Positions 23,538-32,840 of a stretch of 64,000 nucleotides of DNA are shown one piece after another. The stretch is from the NCBI GenBank assembly GCA_045126515.1, contig JBGVOM010000110.1, positions 62,001-126,000 of the forward strand, read 5' to 3'. This stretch comes from RUG11237 sp045126515. GTDB lineage: Bacteria; Bacillota; Clostridia; Lachnospirales; Lachnospiraceae. A program made the translations under genes and the position numbers. Positions within the stretch are counted from its first letter, which is position 1. Every line of letters begins with the position of its first letter. The notes beneath the pieces are model-generated. The model did not search any database. It was not told where the DNA came from and saw only the letters and a program-made list of their open reading frames with translations.

Positions 23538-24272
23538 ATGGAAAGTTTAAAAGCAGTGATACTGGCAGCCGGAAAAGGAACCCGAATGGAATCGGATTTG
23601 CCAAAAGTAATACATACCATTGACGGGAAACCTATGGTGGAATACGTGATTAAAGCAGTAAAAGAAGCCGGAATTCAGGATATCTGCCTGATTGTGGGAT
23701 ATAAGCAGGAGCAGGTAAAAGCAGCGGTCACATCAGAAGTAACTTATGCAATTCAGGAAGAACAGCTTGGAACCGGTCATGCAGTAAAATGTGCCGGAGA
23801 TTTTATTGGTATGCAGGGAGATGTTCTGGTACTTTGCGGTGATACTCCATTAATTACCGGAAAGACTTTAAAGTCTGCCATGGATTTTCATAGAGAAAGC
23901 AAAAATCAGATGACAGTAATTTCAGCCATTGTGGATGATCCTACAGGATATGGAAGAATTATCCGTGATCAGAACGGGAATTTTGTAAAAAACGTAGAAC
24001 ACAAAGATGCTACGGAAGAAGAAAGAAAAAGCAAAGAAGTGAATTCCGGTATGTATATATTCCATGCCAGCGATTTACAGAACGCCCTTGCAAAGATTAA
24101 TAATGACAATGCCCAGGGAGAATACTATCTTCCGGATGCTTTGGAAATCATTAAAAAGGAGGGTGGAAGAGTAGATGCATATATTTTGGAAGATTCAGAC
24201 GAAATGGCAGGAGTGAACACAAAAGCGCAGCTTAAAAGCGCAGCAGACATCATGGCAAAGAGAAAAGGGTGA
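23538..24272 (+). CDS. GlmU-like nucleotidyltransferase lacking the acetyltransferase domain
   Basis: 244 residues. Start at ATG 23538 (GAGGGAAGA upstream). The fold is that of the N-terminal uridylyltransferase half of GlmU, which makes UDP-GlcNAc: LKAVILAAGKGTRMESDLPK, then EEQLGTGHAVKCA, then LCGDTPLI, then EVNSGMYIF. The C-terminal left-handed beta-helix acetyltransferase half of standard 450-residue GlmU is absent. The acetylation step would need another enzyme or the protein acts only as the pyrophosphorylase. It lies four bases before pth, as glmU often does, which supports the assignment. Confidence 0.87.
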   Translation: MESLKAVILAAGKGTRMESDLPKVIHTIDGKPMVEYVIKAVKEAGIQDICLIVGYKQEQVKAAVTSEVTYAIQEEQLGTGHAVKCAGDFIGMQGDVLVLCGDTPLITGKTLKSAMDFHRESKNQMTVISAIVDDPTGYGRIIRDQNGNFVKNVEHKDATEEERKSKEVNSGMYIFHASDLQNALAKINNDNAQGEYYLPDALEIIKKEGGRVDAYILEDSDEMAGVNTKAQLKSAADIMAKRKG

Positions 24273-24276
24273 AGCA

Positions 24277-24837
24277 ATGTATATAATAGCAGGACTTGGA
24301 AATCCAACAAAAGAATATGAACATACAAGACATAATGTGGGCTTTGATACCATAGATGTGATTGCAGACAGATTTGGAATCAGCGTAGGCGAAAAGAAGC
24401 ATAAAGCTATGATTGGAAAAGGTCATATCGAAGGAAATAAGGTTATACTGGTGAAACCCCAGACTTTTATGAACTTAAGTGGTGAAAGTCTTAGAGAAAT
24501 TGTGGATTACTATAAAATAGATGAAGAAAGTGAACTGATTGTTATATATGATGATATCAGTCTGGCACCGGGAAAACTGCGTATTCGCAAGAAAGGCAGT
24601 GCCGGCGGACATAATGGTATAAAAAATATCATTGCCCAGTTAGGCACACAGAACTTCTATCGTATCAAAGTAGGGGTAGGAGAAAAGCCAAAGGGCTGGG
24701 ACTTGGCAGATTATGTGCTGGGACATTTTAATTCGGAAGAAACAAAGCTTATGCAGGAAGCTTTTGAAACGGCTGCAGATGCAGTGACAACAATTCTTAC
24801 GGAAGATATTGATGTTGCAATGAATAAGTATAATTAA
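24277..24837 (+). CDS. pth: Peptidyl-tRNA hydrolase
   Basis: 186 residues, full length. The motifs are GLGNPTKEYEHTRHNVGFD (catalytic His in RHN), KPQTFMNLSG, YDDISLAPGKLRIRKKGSAG, and GHNGIKNI. It cleaves peptidyl-tRNA released by abortive translation. It sits between the glmU-like gene and mfd, the usual order in Firmicutes. No separate promoter is obvious, so it is read from upstream. Confidence 0.97.
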   Translation: MYIIAGLGNPTKEYEHTRHNVGFDTIDVIADRFGISVGEKKHKAMIGKGHIEGNKVILVKPQTFMNLSGESLREIVDYYKIDEESELIVIYDDISLAPGKLRIRKKGSAGGHNGIKNIIAQLGTQNFYRIKVGVGEKPKGWDLADYVLGHFNSEETKLMQEAFETAADAVTTILTEDIDVAMNKYN

Positions 24838-24861
24838 TCATAAGTTTAATGAGGTTTTAAT

Positions 24862-27800
24862 ATGAATGTATTTGAAAGCCCCCTAAGAGGCTTAGAGGAA
24901 TATAATGAAATAAAGAAAAAGCTTTCAAAGAACAAAGGAATCTTGCAGCTGTCCGGCTGTGTAGAATCTCAGAGAGTTCATATGATGCATGCCCTTGGCG
25001 ATGGTTTTCACAAGAAGATCATCGTTACTTTTAATGAGCAGAAAGCAGAAGAAATGTACGAAGATATGAAGTTGTTTGGTGAGCCGGTAGTACTGTACCC
25101 TGCCAAAGACTTTATCTTTTTTAATGCGGATATTAAGAGTAATCTGCTGGTAAAGAAAAGAATGAGTGCCATAAAGACGCTGCTAGAGGAAGAAAAGGTT
25201 ACTTTTATTACAACTATCGACGGTTTGATGGACAGTCTGGTTCCCTTAGAAGTGATTCGTGGCAGTGTCATAGAAATCACAGAGGAAAGCACTGTAGAGG
25301 TAGAAAAGCTTACAAAGCAGCTGTTTTCCATGGGCTATGAGAAAACAGGCCAGGTAGAAAGTGCGGGACAGTTTGCTGTCCGTGGTGGTATCATAGATAT
25401 TTTTCCATTAACAGAGGAAAATCCTTACCGAATTGAATTGTGGGATGATGAAGTGGACTCTATTCGAAGCTTTGAAGCGGAGGGACAGCGTTCTATAGAA
25501 AACGTAAGCAGTGTGCGGATATATCCTGCCAGTGAATTGATTATCACAGAAGAAATCAAAGAACAGGGATTGAAAAAAATCAAGGCTGAGGCAAAGGAAT
25601 GTTATGAAGCATTGCGAGCTCAGATGAAGACAGAGGAAGCGCACAGAATCACCAGACATATGGAAGAATTAGAAGATGAGCTGCTGGTATTAGGATGTGC
25701 CAGTGCAGACAGTTATGTGAAAAACTTCTATGATAATACGGTATCACTTCTTTCCTATTTTACACAGTTAGATGGGGAAGATGGAAATCAGACCATTGTC
25801 TTTTTAGATGAGCCTAATAGAGTATGCGAAAAAGGAGATGTGGTGGAAACAGAATTTCGGGAAAGCATGCTTCACCGCATTGAAAAAGGATATATGTTAC
25901 CTTCTCAAGCAGAGATTATGTACGGATTTTCAGAAGTTATGGCAATGATAGAAAAATGCAATACAGTTGCAATTTCTACTTTAGAGCCGAACCGGACAAA
26001 TTATAAAGTAAACGGAAAGTATAATTTGATGGTGAAAAATATCAGTTCCTACAATAACAGCTTTGAGCTGTTAGTAAAGGAGTTGAAAAATTACCGGAAA
26101 AACGGTTACAAAGTAATCCTATTGTCGGCTTCAAGGCTTCGTGGGCAGCGTCTTGCAGGAGATTTGGTCAATGAAGAAATTCCTGCCTTTTACAGCGAAG
26201 ATTTGGAGCATGAGTTGCAGCCGGGCGAAGTTATGGTAAGTCATGGAAATGTGCACCGGGGCTATGAATATTCTTTTATTAAATTCGTAGTTATTTCAGA
26301 AAGTGATATCTTTGGTGGAGAGAAGAAGCGAAAGAAAAAGAGAAAGCGTTACGAAGGTCAGAAAATCAGCAGCTTTACTGATTTACAGATTGGTGATTAT
26401 GTGGTTCACGAAAACCACGGGCTGGGGATTTATAAAGGCATTGAGAAAATTACTGTGGATAAAGTGGCAAAGGATTATATGAAGATAGAATATGCCGGCG
26501 GAGGAAATCTTTATATTCTTGCGACTCAGTTAGATGTGATTCAAAAGTATGCCGGAGCTGATGCCAAGGCACCAAAGTTAAATAAATTAGGCAGCAAGGA
26601 ATGGCAGAAAACAAAGTCACGAGTTAAGGGTGCCGTAGATGTGATTGCAAAAGACCTGGTAGAACTTTATGCTGCAAGACAGGAAAAGAACGGCTATGTA
26701 TATGGCGAAGATACGGTATGGCAGAAAGAATTTGAAGAAATGTTTCCATATGAAGAAACAGAAGACCAGCTGCTTGCTATAGAAGCTACCAAAAAAGATA
26801 TGGAAAGCAATAAAATTATGGACCGTCTTATCTGCGGAGATGTGGGATATGGAAAGACGGAGATTGCCATTCGTGCCGCTTTTAAGGCAGTGCAGGAGGG
26901 CAAACAGGTGGTTTATTTAGTACCTACCACCATTTTAGCTCAGCAGCATTATAACACCTTTGTTCAGAGAATGAAGGACTTTCCGGTAACGGTGGAATTA
27001 ATGTCAAGATTCCGAACCTCGGCTCAACAAAAGAAAACCATAGAAGGTTTGGGAAAAGGGCTGGTAGATATTGTGGTGGGGACTCACAGAGTGCTGTCGA
27101 AAGATATTAAGTATAAGGATTTAGGACTGCTGATTATTGACGAGGAGCAGCGGTTTGGTGTGGCGCACAAGGAAAAGATTAAGAAATTAAAAGAAAATAT
27201 AGATGTACTTACCCTGACAGCCACACCGATTCCAAGAACTCTTCATATGAGTCTCATTGGAATTCGTGACATGAGTGTGTTAGAAGAACCGCCAATGGAC
27301 CGGCTTCCAATCCAGACCTTTGTCATGGAATTTAATGAGGAAATGGTCAGGGAGGCAATTAATCGGGAACTGGCAAGAGGTGGTCAGGTATTCTATGTGT
27401 ATAATCGTGTGAATAATATCGATGAAATTGCAAATATGGTAGCAGCTCTGGTTCCCGATGCAAATGTAGCTTTTGCCCATGGAAGAATGAAAGAACATGA
27501 ATTGGAAAATATTATGTGCGATTTTATGGAGGGTGAGATTGATGTATTAGTATCTACCACAATTATAGAAACAGGGTTAGACATATCTAACGTAAATACC
27601 ATTATTATTCACGATTCCGATAATATGGGTCTGTCCCAGTTGTACCAGTTAAGAGGAAGGGTTGGACGTTCCAACCGTACTGCTTATGCCTTTTTAATGT
27701 ATCAGAAAAATAAAATGTTAAAGGAAACAGCGGAAAAGCGTCTACAGGCAATCAGAGAATATACAGAGCTTGGTAGCGGTTTTAAGATTGCTATGAGAGA

Positions 27801-28401
27801 TTTAGAAATCCGCGGCGCAGGAAATCTTTTAGGAGAACGGCAGAGTGGGCATATGGAAGCAGTGGGCTATGACTTGTACTGTAAAATGTTAAACAGTGCC
27901 GTGAAAAAATATAAGGGTATCGAGGAAGAAAAGGATTTTGAAACATCCATAGATATCAGTATCAATGCCTTTATTCCGCCGGATTACATTCCAAATGAAT
28001 TTCAGAAGCTGGATATTTATAAGAGAATCGCTGCCATTGAAAACGAAGGCGAAAGTGATGATATGCTGGAAGAACTTATTGACCGCTTTGGTGAACCGCC
28101 ACGCTCCGTTATGAATCTGCTTGCCATTGCCAATGTGAAAAATATGGCGCATGAGGTATATGTAACAGAAGTAAGTGACAAAGGAGCCGGCATTAAATTT
28201 GTCATGTATGAAAAGGCAAAGGTAAACCTTGCCAACATTCCGGTGTTGTTAGACCAGTATAAAGGGCAGCTTACCTTTAAGCCGGAGGCAGTTCCCTATT
28301 TTATATATCAGGAAAAAGGAAATAAGCTGAAGGCTGTTGGAAATCCGTTGGAAAATGTGAAATTAGTGTTAAATGATTTAAAAATGTTGCTTGACCAATA
28401 A
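24862..28401 (+). CDS. mfd: Transcription-repair coupling factor
   Basis: 1179 residues, normal length. In order: UvrB-like N-terminal module (VRGGIIDIFP), the RNA-polymerase-interacting region (YVVHENHGLGIYKGIEKI), the superfamily 2 helicase with Walker A GDVGYGKTE and DEEQ box IIDEEQRFGV, motif III LTATPIPRT, motif VI QLRGRVGRSN, and the C-terminal TRCF domain. Mfd removes RNA polymerase stalled at DNA damage and recruits the UvrA repair complex. A ribosome site GAGGT precedes ATG 24862. It follows pth by 24 bases. Confidence 0.98.
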   Translation: MNVFESPLRGLEEYNEIKKKLSKNKGILQLSGCVESQRVHMMHALGDGFHKKIIVTFNEQKAEEMYEDMKLFGEPVVLYPAKDFIFFNADIKSNLLVKKRMSAIKTLLEEEKVTFITTIDGLMDSLVPLEVIRGSVIEITEESTVEVEKLTKQLFSMGYEKTGQVESAGQFAVRGGIIDIFPLTEENPYRIELWDDEVDSIRSFEAEGQRSIENVSSVRIYPASELIITEEIKEQGLKKIKAEAKECYEALRAQMKTEEAHRITRHMEELEDELLVLGCASADSYVKNFYDNTVSLLSYFTQLDGEDGNQTIVFLDEPNRVCEKGDVVETEFRESMLHRIEKGYMLPSQAEIMYGFSEVMAMIEKCNTVAISTLEPNRTNYKVNGKYNLMVKNISSYNNSFELLVKELKNYRKNGYKVILLSASRLRGQRLAGDLVNEEIPAFYSEDLEHELQPGEVMVSHGNVHRGYEYSFIKFVVISESDIFGGEKKRKKKRKRYEGQKISSFTDLQIGDYVVHENHGLGIYKGIEKITVDKVAKDYMKIEYAGGGNLYILATQLDVIQKYAGADAKAPKLNKLGSKEWQKTKSRVKGAVDVIAKDLVELYAARQEKNGYVYGEDTVWQKEFEEMFPYEETEDQLLAIEATKKDMESNKIMDRLICGDVGYGKTEIAIRAAFKAVQEGKQVVYLVPTTILAQQHYNTFVQRMKDFPVTVELMSRFRTSAQQKKTIEGLGKGLVDIVVGTHRVLSKDIKYKDLGLLIIDEEQRFGVAHKEKIKKLKENIDVLTLTATPIPRTLHMSLIGIRDMSVLEEPPMDRLPIQTFVMEFNEEMVREAINRELARGGQVFYVYNRVNNIDEIANMVAALVPDANVAFAHGRMKEHELENIMCDFMEGEIDVLVSTTIIETGLDISNVNTIIIHDSDNMGLSQLYQLRGRVGRSNRTAYAFLMYQKNKMLKETAEKRLQAIREYTELGSGFKIAMRDLEIRGAGNLLGERQSGHMEAVGYDLYCKMLNSAVKKYKGIEEEKDFETSIDISINAFIPPDYIPNEFQKLDIYKRIAAIENEGESDDMLEELIDRFGEPPRSVMNLLAIANVKNMAHEVYVTEVSDKGAGIKFVMYEKAKVNLANIPVLLDQYKGQLTFKPEAVPYFIYQEKGNKLKAVGNPLENVKLVLNDLKMLLDQ

Positions 28402-28477
28402 AAAAGTAATATAATGGTTGTTGGTTTGTGTATTAAAATATCACAACATAGAGCGAATTAATTTATGGGGGAGAAGA

Positions 28478-29125
28478 ATGAGGAAGATTTATAGAAAAAT
28501 ACTTCTTATCTTCCCTGTTATAATTGCCGTAATCTGCATGGGAGGCTGTGCAGGTCAAGAGATGGAATCTGATTTTGTGGTGGCTAAGTTTGGCGAAGAA
28601 AAAATCAGGCTGAGCCAGCTGGAATTTTATCTGATTATTAATCAGGTGGATTATGAGAGAACATATGCAGAGCAATATCCCGGAGAAGATATCTGGCAGA
28701 AAGACGTTCTGGGTACAGGAAATACTCTGGAAAATGATGTAAAACAGAGTATTATGCAAGAAGTAAAAAGAATGTGTATTCTTCTGAAAAAGGCATATGA
28801 ACTGGGCATTACCCTGGACGTGGAAGATGAGGAAGAGCTGATTGTATTGGAAGAAATTTTTAAAGAAAGATACAGTGAGGAAATCCTTAGTGAACTTCAC
28901 AGCGAGGACGGGGTTGTGCAGGAAAAACTAAGAGAGTCTATGCTTGCGGCAAAGGTGAAAGAGGTCATATGTAATGAAAATGGCTGGACAGCCGATGATA
29001 GGGAAGAAAGATTTGATGCTCTTTATAAAGAATGGGCACAGGAAGAAAGTTTCACCATAAGAGAAATAGACTGGTCAGAAGTACATTTTGAGCAGGGAAA
29101 ATATAAAGTTACAGTGAATGAGTAA
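28478..29125 (+). CDS. SurA/PrsA-N-like lipoprotein
   Basis: 215 residues. Start at ATG 28478, just after GGGGGAGAAGA. The N-terminus is a lipoprotein signal (VIAVICMGGCAG, lipid on Cys). The body matches the chaperone-type N-terminal region of SurA/PrsA proteins (VVAKFGEEKIRLSQLEFYLI), with long helices and no peptidyl-prolyl isomerase motif. It overlaps the frame of the related next gene. Likely a membrane-anchored chaperone for exported proteins, working with its neighbour; the lack of an isomerase domain makes this less certain. Confidence 0.78.
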   Translation: MRKIYRKILLIFPVIIAVICMGGCAGQEMESDFVVAKFGEEKIRLSQLEFYLIINQVDYERTYAEQYPGEDIWQKDVLGTGNTLENDVKQSIMQEVKRMCILLKKAYELGITLDVEDEEELIVLEEIFKERYSEEILSELHSEDGVVQEKLRESMLAAKVKEVICNENGWTADDREERFDALYKEWAQEESFTIREIDWSEVHFEQGKYKVTVNE

Positions 29126-29141
29126 AAGAAAGAGGGAAAAC

Positions 29142-30206
29142 ATGAAAAAATCAATTAGAGCATTAGGAATTACAACAGGAATTATTGCAGCACTGGCATT
29201 GGGCGGCTGTGGAACAGCAGATACCGATGCTGTGGCGACAGTATATGGAACAGAGGTTACTGTTGGTGAGGCAGGTCTTTATGCAATTTACCAGCAGGCG
29301 CAGTATGAACAGTTTTACAGCATGTATCTTGGTCAGAGTGTAGACTGGACTCAGGAATATGACGGAAAGACCATGGAAGAGGAAACAAAGGAAAACATTC
29401 TGGAGCAGTTCAAGAAAATGTATATTGTAGCAGCTCATGGGGCAGATTATAATGTTTCTGTTTCTGAGGAAGAGGAAGCGAAAATAAAAGAAGCAGCTAA
29501 GAAGTTAGTGGAAGCTAACGATGAAAAAGCATCCAAAGCACTTCATATTTCAGAAGAAGGTGCTGCTTCACTATTTAAAGCATACTATTTATATAATAAG
29601 ACATCAGAAGCAATGGTAGCAGATGTGGATACTAATGTAAGTGATGAAGAAGCTGCACAGAAGAAAATGTCCTACATTGAATTTTCCCTGGAAGGTACCA
29701 CAGATGAAGATGGTAATACGGTAGAACTGACAGATGAAGAAAAAGCTGAAATTAAAACAAAGGCAGAAGCGGTAGTAAGTGCTGGTGCAGAAGGAATGGA
29801 AAGTGCGGTAGAAAATACAGATTACAAGGTAAGCGAAGCAACCTTTGATGATGAATCCGATATGTTAGATGCCGCTGTTTATGAAGCTGCTAACAAATTA
29901 AAGGCAGGGGAAATGTCTTCTGTCATTGAAACAGAAACAGCATACTATGTAGTACGTCTGGACAGTGAATTTGATAAAGAAGCAACAGAAAGTAAAAAAG
30001 AGGAAATTGTAAAGAATCGTAAAACAGAAGCATTTGACGCAATTTATGAAAAATGGGAAGCAGAAGAAGACGCATTTGTGTTGAATGAAAGTGCATGGGC
30101 ATCTATCCGCTTTAAAGATAAGATTACTTTGAAGACAGCGGAAACGGAAGAGGCGGCGGAAGAAGTAACTTCGGAAGTTCCGTCTGAAGAAACTACAGAA
30201 GAATAA
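29142..30206 (+). CDS. PrsA-like foldase lipoprotein
   Basis: 354 residues. Start at ATG 29142, preceded by GAGGG; an in-frame ATG at 29118 overlaps the upstream gene. The lipoprotein signal is LALGGCGTA. The N-terminal chaperone helices resemble the previous protein (VATVYGTEVTVGEAGLYAIY). A parvulin-type isomerase region covers about residues 180-295 (MSYIEFSLEGTTDEDG, then KLKAGEMSSVIETETAYYVV). The tail is Glu/Thr-rich and disordered. PrsA proteins help exported proteins fold outside the membrane. A terminator follows. Confidence 0.85.
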   Translation: MKKSIRALGITTGIIAALALGGCGTADTDAVATVYGTEVTVGEAGLYAIYQQAQYEQFYSMYLGQSVDWTQEYDGKTMEEETKENILEQFKKMYIVAAHGADYNVSVSEEEEAKIKEAAKKLVEANDEKASKALHISEEGAASLFKAYYLYNKTSEAMVADVDTNVSDEEAAQKKMSYIEFSLEGTTDEDGNTVELTDEEKAEIKTKAEAVVSAGAEGMESAVENTDYKVSEATFDDESDMLDAAVYEAANKLKAGEMSSVIETETAYYVVRLDSEFDKEATESKKEEIVKNRKTEAFDAIYEKWEAEEDAFVLNESAWASIRFKDKITLKTAETEEAAEEVTSEVPSEETTEE

Positions 30207-30227
30207 ACAAGATAGGAAATAGAAACA

Positions 30228-30255
30228 GGGCTGCTGTGAATACGGCAGCCTTTTT
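30228..30255 (+). terminator. Terminator after the prsA-like gene
   Basis: GGGCTGCTGT pairs with the AC and GGCAGCC segment (to 30250) around a small loop, followed by TTTTTG. Confidence 0.85.
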
Positions 30256-30310
30256 GTTAAATAAAGCAGGCTGCGTGAAATGCAGTATTTAGCAGAGAAA
30301 GGGCAGGATT

Positions 30311-30958
30311 ATGGATATATATATTATACGACATGGAGAAACAGAATGGAACAAACTGAGAAAACTGCAGGGGCGTTCTGATACGGAACTAAATGAGATG
30401 GGAATTCGCCTGGCAGAAATTACAGCGGAAGCTCTGGAAGATGTTCCATTTGATGTTGCTTATGCAAGTCCTCTGAAACGTGCTTATAAGACAGCAGAAA
30501 TCATCGTGGGAAAGAGAGAAATCCCAGTGATTGCAGATGAGCGAATACAGGAAGTAAGCTTTGGAGAATACGAAGGTCTGGGATGTTCCAAGGAAAATTA
30601 TGAGATTCCAGATCCGGAATTTGAATATTTCTTTAATGCACCGGATAAATATGTGGCAAAGAATGGTACGGAAAGTATTGAGGATTTATGTAAGCGTACC
30701 ACAGAGTTTTTAAAAGAAATCACCAATAATCCGGAATTGGAAGAAAAAACAGTGTTGATTGCAACTCATGGAGCTGCCTTAAAAGGTCTTCTCAGTAGTA
30801 TTGGCAATAAGGAAAAGAAGGATTTCTGGGGAAATGGTGTGCATAGAAATTGCGCGGTAACCAAATTGGAATCTCATCAGGGTGTGATTACTATGGTATA
30901 TGAAAACCGTATTTTCTATCCGGAATCTATGGGAACAAAGCCAACATTTGCCAAATAG
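30311..30958 (+). CDS. Histidine phosphatase family protein
   Basis: 215 residues. RHGETEWN at the N-terminus supplies the catalytic His and the phosphate-binding Arg; the second catalytic segment is TVLIATHGAALKGLL. QGRSDTELNEMG and SFGEYEGL are further family marks. These enzymes (PhoE, GpmB or CobC type) remove phosphate from small metabolites; which one cannot be told. It has its own ribosome site (AGAGAAAGGGCAGG) and follows a terminator, so a separate promoter is expected. Confidence 0.9.
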   Translation: MDIYIIRHGETEWNKLRKLQGRSDTELNEMGIRLAEITAEALEDVPFDVAYASPLKRAYKTAEIIVGKREIPVIADERIQEVSFGEYEGLGCSKENYEIPDPEFEYFFNAPDKYVAKNGTESIEDLCKRTTEFLKEITNNPELEEKTVLIATHGAALKGLLSSIGNKEKKDFWGNGVHRNCAVTKLESHQGVITMVYENRIFYPESMGTKPTFAK

Positions 30959-31006
30959 AGCAAATACATATTATTAGTTGAGCGCAGACAGAAAGGAGTC
31001 TTTGTA

Positions 31007-31489
31007 ATGGCAAAAGAAAAGGAAATAAAAACTAACGCCATGCGTATTTTAGATAAAAACAAAATTCCCTATCAGGTAAACATCTATGAATGTGATGAAT
31101 TTATAGACGGAGTTCACATTGCAGATAAAATGAATCAGCCTTACGAAATCAGTTTTAAGACACTGGTGGCAGTGGGCAAAAGCAGGGAACATTATGTGTT
31201 TACTATTCCGGTGGATAAAGAAATCGACTTTAAGAAGGCAGCCAAAGTAGTAGGAGAAAAAAGCATTGAGTTAGTACCGGTGAAAGAAATTCAGGCATTG
31301 ACCGGGTATATCCGTGGCGGCTGTACACCCATTGGCATGAAAAAGCTGTTTAAAACAGTGATACAGGAAAGTGCAAAAGAACATGAGAAAATTATTGTCA
31401 GTGGTGGTAAACTGGGAACCCAGTTGGAATTAAGTCCGGAGGATTTAATCAGAGTGGTAAAAGGAGTATACGCAGATGTCATCGCATAA
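31007..31489 (+). CDS. ybaK: YbaK/EbsC-type Cys-tRNA(Pro) deacylase
   Basis: 160 residues, the normal length for the YbaK editing family. Features are KTNAMRILDKNKIPYQVNIY, the lysine of SFKTLVA, and GYIRGGCTPIGMKKLFKTVI. YbaK hydrolyses Cys-tRNA(Pro) mischarged by prolyl-tRNA synthetase. It begins after AGAAAGGAGTC. Its 3' end overlaps the alpha/beta hydrolase gene by 14 bases, so the pair is co-translated. Confidence 0.93.
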   Translation: MAKEKEIKTNAMRILDKNKIPYQVNIYECDEFIDGVHIADKMNQPYEISFKTLVAVGKSREHYVFTIPVDKEIDFKKAAKVVGEKSIELVPVKEIQALTGYIRGGCTPIGMKKLFKTVIQESAKEHEKIIVSGGKLGTQLELSPEDLIRVVKGVYADVIA

Positions 31490-32330
31490 AAAATTTTTAA
31501 AAAAATGTATATACGTGGCTGTGGTTGTGGTTGTACTGGCACTGGCAGTTTGCGTTTATTACGCAAAGATAAAACAGAATTCTACAACGGAAAAAAAGCA
31601 GGAAAATAGAACCCCGGAAGTAACAGAAAGCTTTCCCCAGGAGCAGAATAAGAAGGGCTGTGTGATATTTTTACATTCCGGAGGTTTTGTGGTTGAAAAA
31701 AACGAATACCATGAACAGTTTGGCAAAGCCTTGGGAGAACAGTTAGGGTACGATTATCTGGTGCCGGATTATCCCATTCATCAAAGTTATGAAGAAACAC
31801 TGGCTTACATGGAAGATATATATGCAGAAACAATGAAAAAATATGATAGTGTTCTAATGATTGGCTGTTCTGCAGGTGCAAATCTGGCGGTATCTTCCAT
31901 GATATGCTATGGAGAAGAATATGGTATGCCGGATGGCTTGATTTTAATGTCCCCGTGGCTAGACACTTCCATGCAAAATGAAGAAATAACCTGTGTCAGT
32001 GATTTTGACAAAGAATTTTTTACTTCATTGGTAGAATGGGGGAAACAATATAATAAAGGTGATACGGAAACGCCACTGGCGAGCCCTGTGAAAGTTGAAA
32101 AAGAGCAATTAAAGCATTTTCCTGACACGGTGATGGTGGTAGGAGATCAGGATATTCTGCGTTTTGATGCACAGAAATTTCAGAGCAAACTGGAGGAGGC
32201 AGACGTTAAAGTCACGTATCTTACAGCAGAGGGAAAGAATCACGGGGAGGTTTTTGCAGAATACGCAGCTACTTATATGATGCCGGAGATTATGAATGAG
32301 GCATTGAAGATGGTGATGCACAATGACTGA
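31476..32330 (+). CDS. Membrane-anchored alpha/beta hydrolase
   Basis: 284 residues. An N-terminal membrane segment (KCIYVAVVVVVLALAVCVYY) anchors an outside catalytic domain of the esterase/lipase (HSL-like) group. The oxyanion motif HSGGF takes the place of HGGG, the nucleophile is GCSAGAN, the acidic residue is in GDQDILR, and the histidine is in KNHGEV. The gene starts inside ybaK. The substrate is unknown; acetyl or acyl esters on surface polymers are possible. Confidence 0.85.
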   Translation: MSSHKKFLKKCIYVAVVVVVLALAVCVYYAKIKQNSTTEKKQENRTPEVTESFPQEQNKKGCVIFLHSGGFVVEKNEYHEQFGKALGEQLGYDYLVPDYPIHQSYEETLAYMEDIYAETMKKYDSVLMIGCSAGANLAVSSMICYGEEYGMPDGLILMSPWLDTSMQNEEITCVSDFDKEFFTSLVEWGKQYNKGDTETPLASPVKVEKEQLKHFPDTVMVVGDQDILRFDAQKFQSKLEEADVKVTYLTAEGKNHGEVFAEYAATYMMPEIMNEALKMVMHND

Positions 32331-32363
32331 GTCACTAAAAATCTGGTATTGATAAAATAGCAC

Positions 32364-32421
32364 TTGACAGCGAAAGGTCTAATACATTAAACTAAAAGTA
32401 AGTTTAATGCATTAGACCTTT
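32364..32421 (+). promoter_or_regulatory. Promoter with long dyad, likely BlaI operator
   Basis: TTGACA (32364-32369) is followed, about 17-18 bases on, by a TAAACT-like -10 that lies inside an inverted repeat. Its arms 32373-32393 and 32401-32421 match at 20 of 21 positions, loop AAAAGTA. Each arm holds a TAATACATTA-like core (TACA/TGCA) of the BlaI operator kind. It could also terminate the upstream transcript (TTTT after the right arm). Either use fits the BlaI/M56 pair that follows. Confidence 0.65.
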
Positions 32422-32462
32422 TGGGTTAAAAATAATATTAGTAGGAAAGGATTGGTTGGAAT

Positions 32463-32822
32463 ATGGAAATACCGAAAATATTTGAAAGCGAATATCATTT
32501 TTGTGAAATTTTATGGGAGAATGAACCAGTTTCCAGTAGTGAGCTGGTAAAGCTTTGCAGTGAAAAGCTGGAATGGAAAAAGTCTACTACCTACACGGTC
32601 ATCAGAAGATTGTCTGAACGGGGGGTAATCAAATCAGAAAATGCGGTTGTCACTTCTTTGATTTCAAAGGAAGAAGTGCAGACGGCAGAAAGCCATGAAG
32701 TGGTGGAGAAAAATTTTGAAGGTTCGCTGCCAAGTTTTATCGCAGCCTTTGCAAGACGAAAGAGCCTTACAAAAAAGGAAATTGACGAAATTCAGGATAT
32801 TATTGATTCTTATAAAGAATGA
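32463..32822 (+). CDS. BlaI/MecI-family repressor paired with M56 sensor
   Basis: 119 residues. The winged helix has the BlaI pattern: ESEYHFCEILWENEPVSSSE, then WKKSTTYTVIRRLSERGVIK. The C-terminal dimerisation region contains the typical proteolysis-sensitive FIAAF stretch. It precedes an M56 sensor gene by 18 bases, the standard BlaI-BlaR1 layout: the sensor cleaves the repressor on receiving an outside signal. A long operator-like dyad lies at its promoter. Confidence 0.92.
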   Translation: MEIPKIFESEYHFCEILWENEPVSSSELVKLCSEKLEWKKSTTYTVIRRLSERGVIKSENAVVTSLISKEEVQTAESHEVVEKNFEGSLPSFIAAFARRKSLTKKEIDEIQDIIDSYKE

Positions 32823-32840
32823 TGATAAGGAGGAAGCTGT

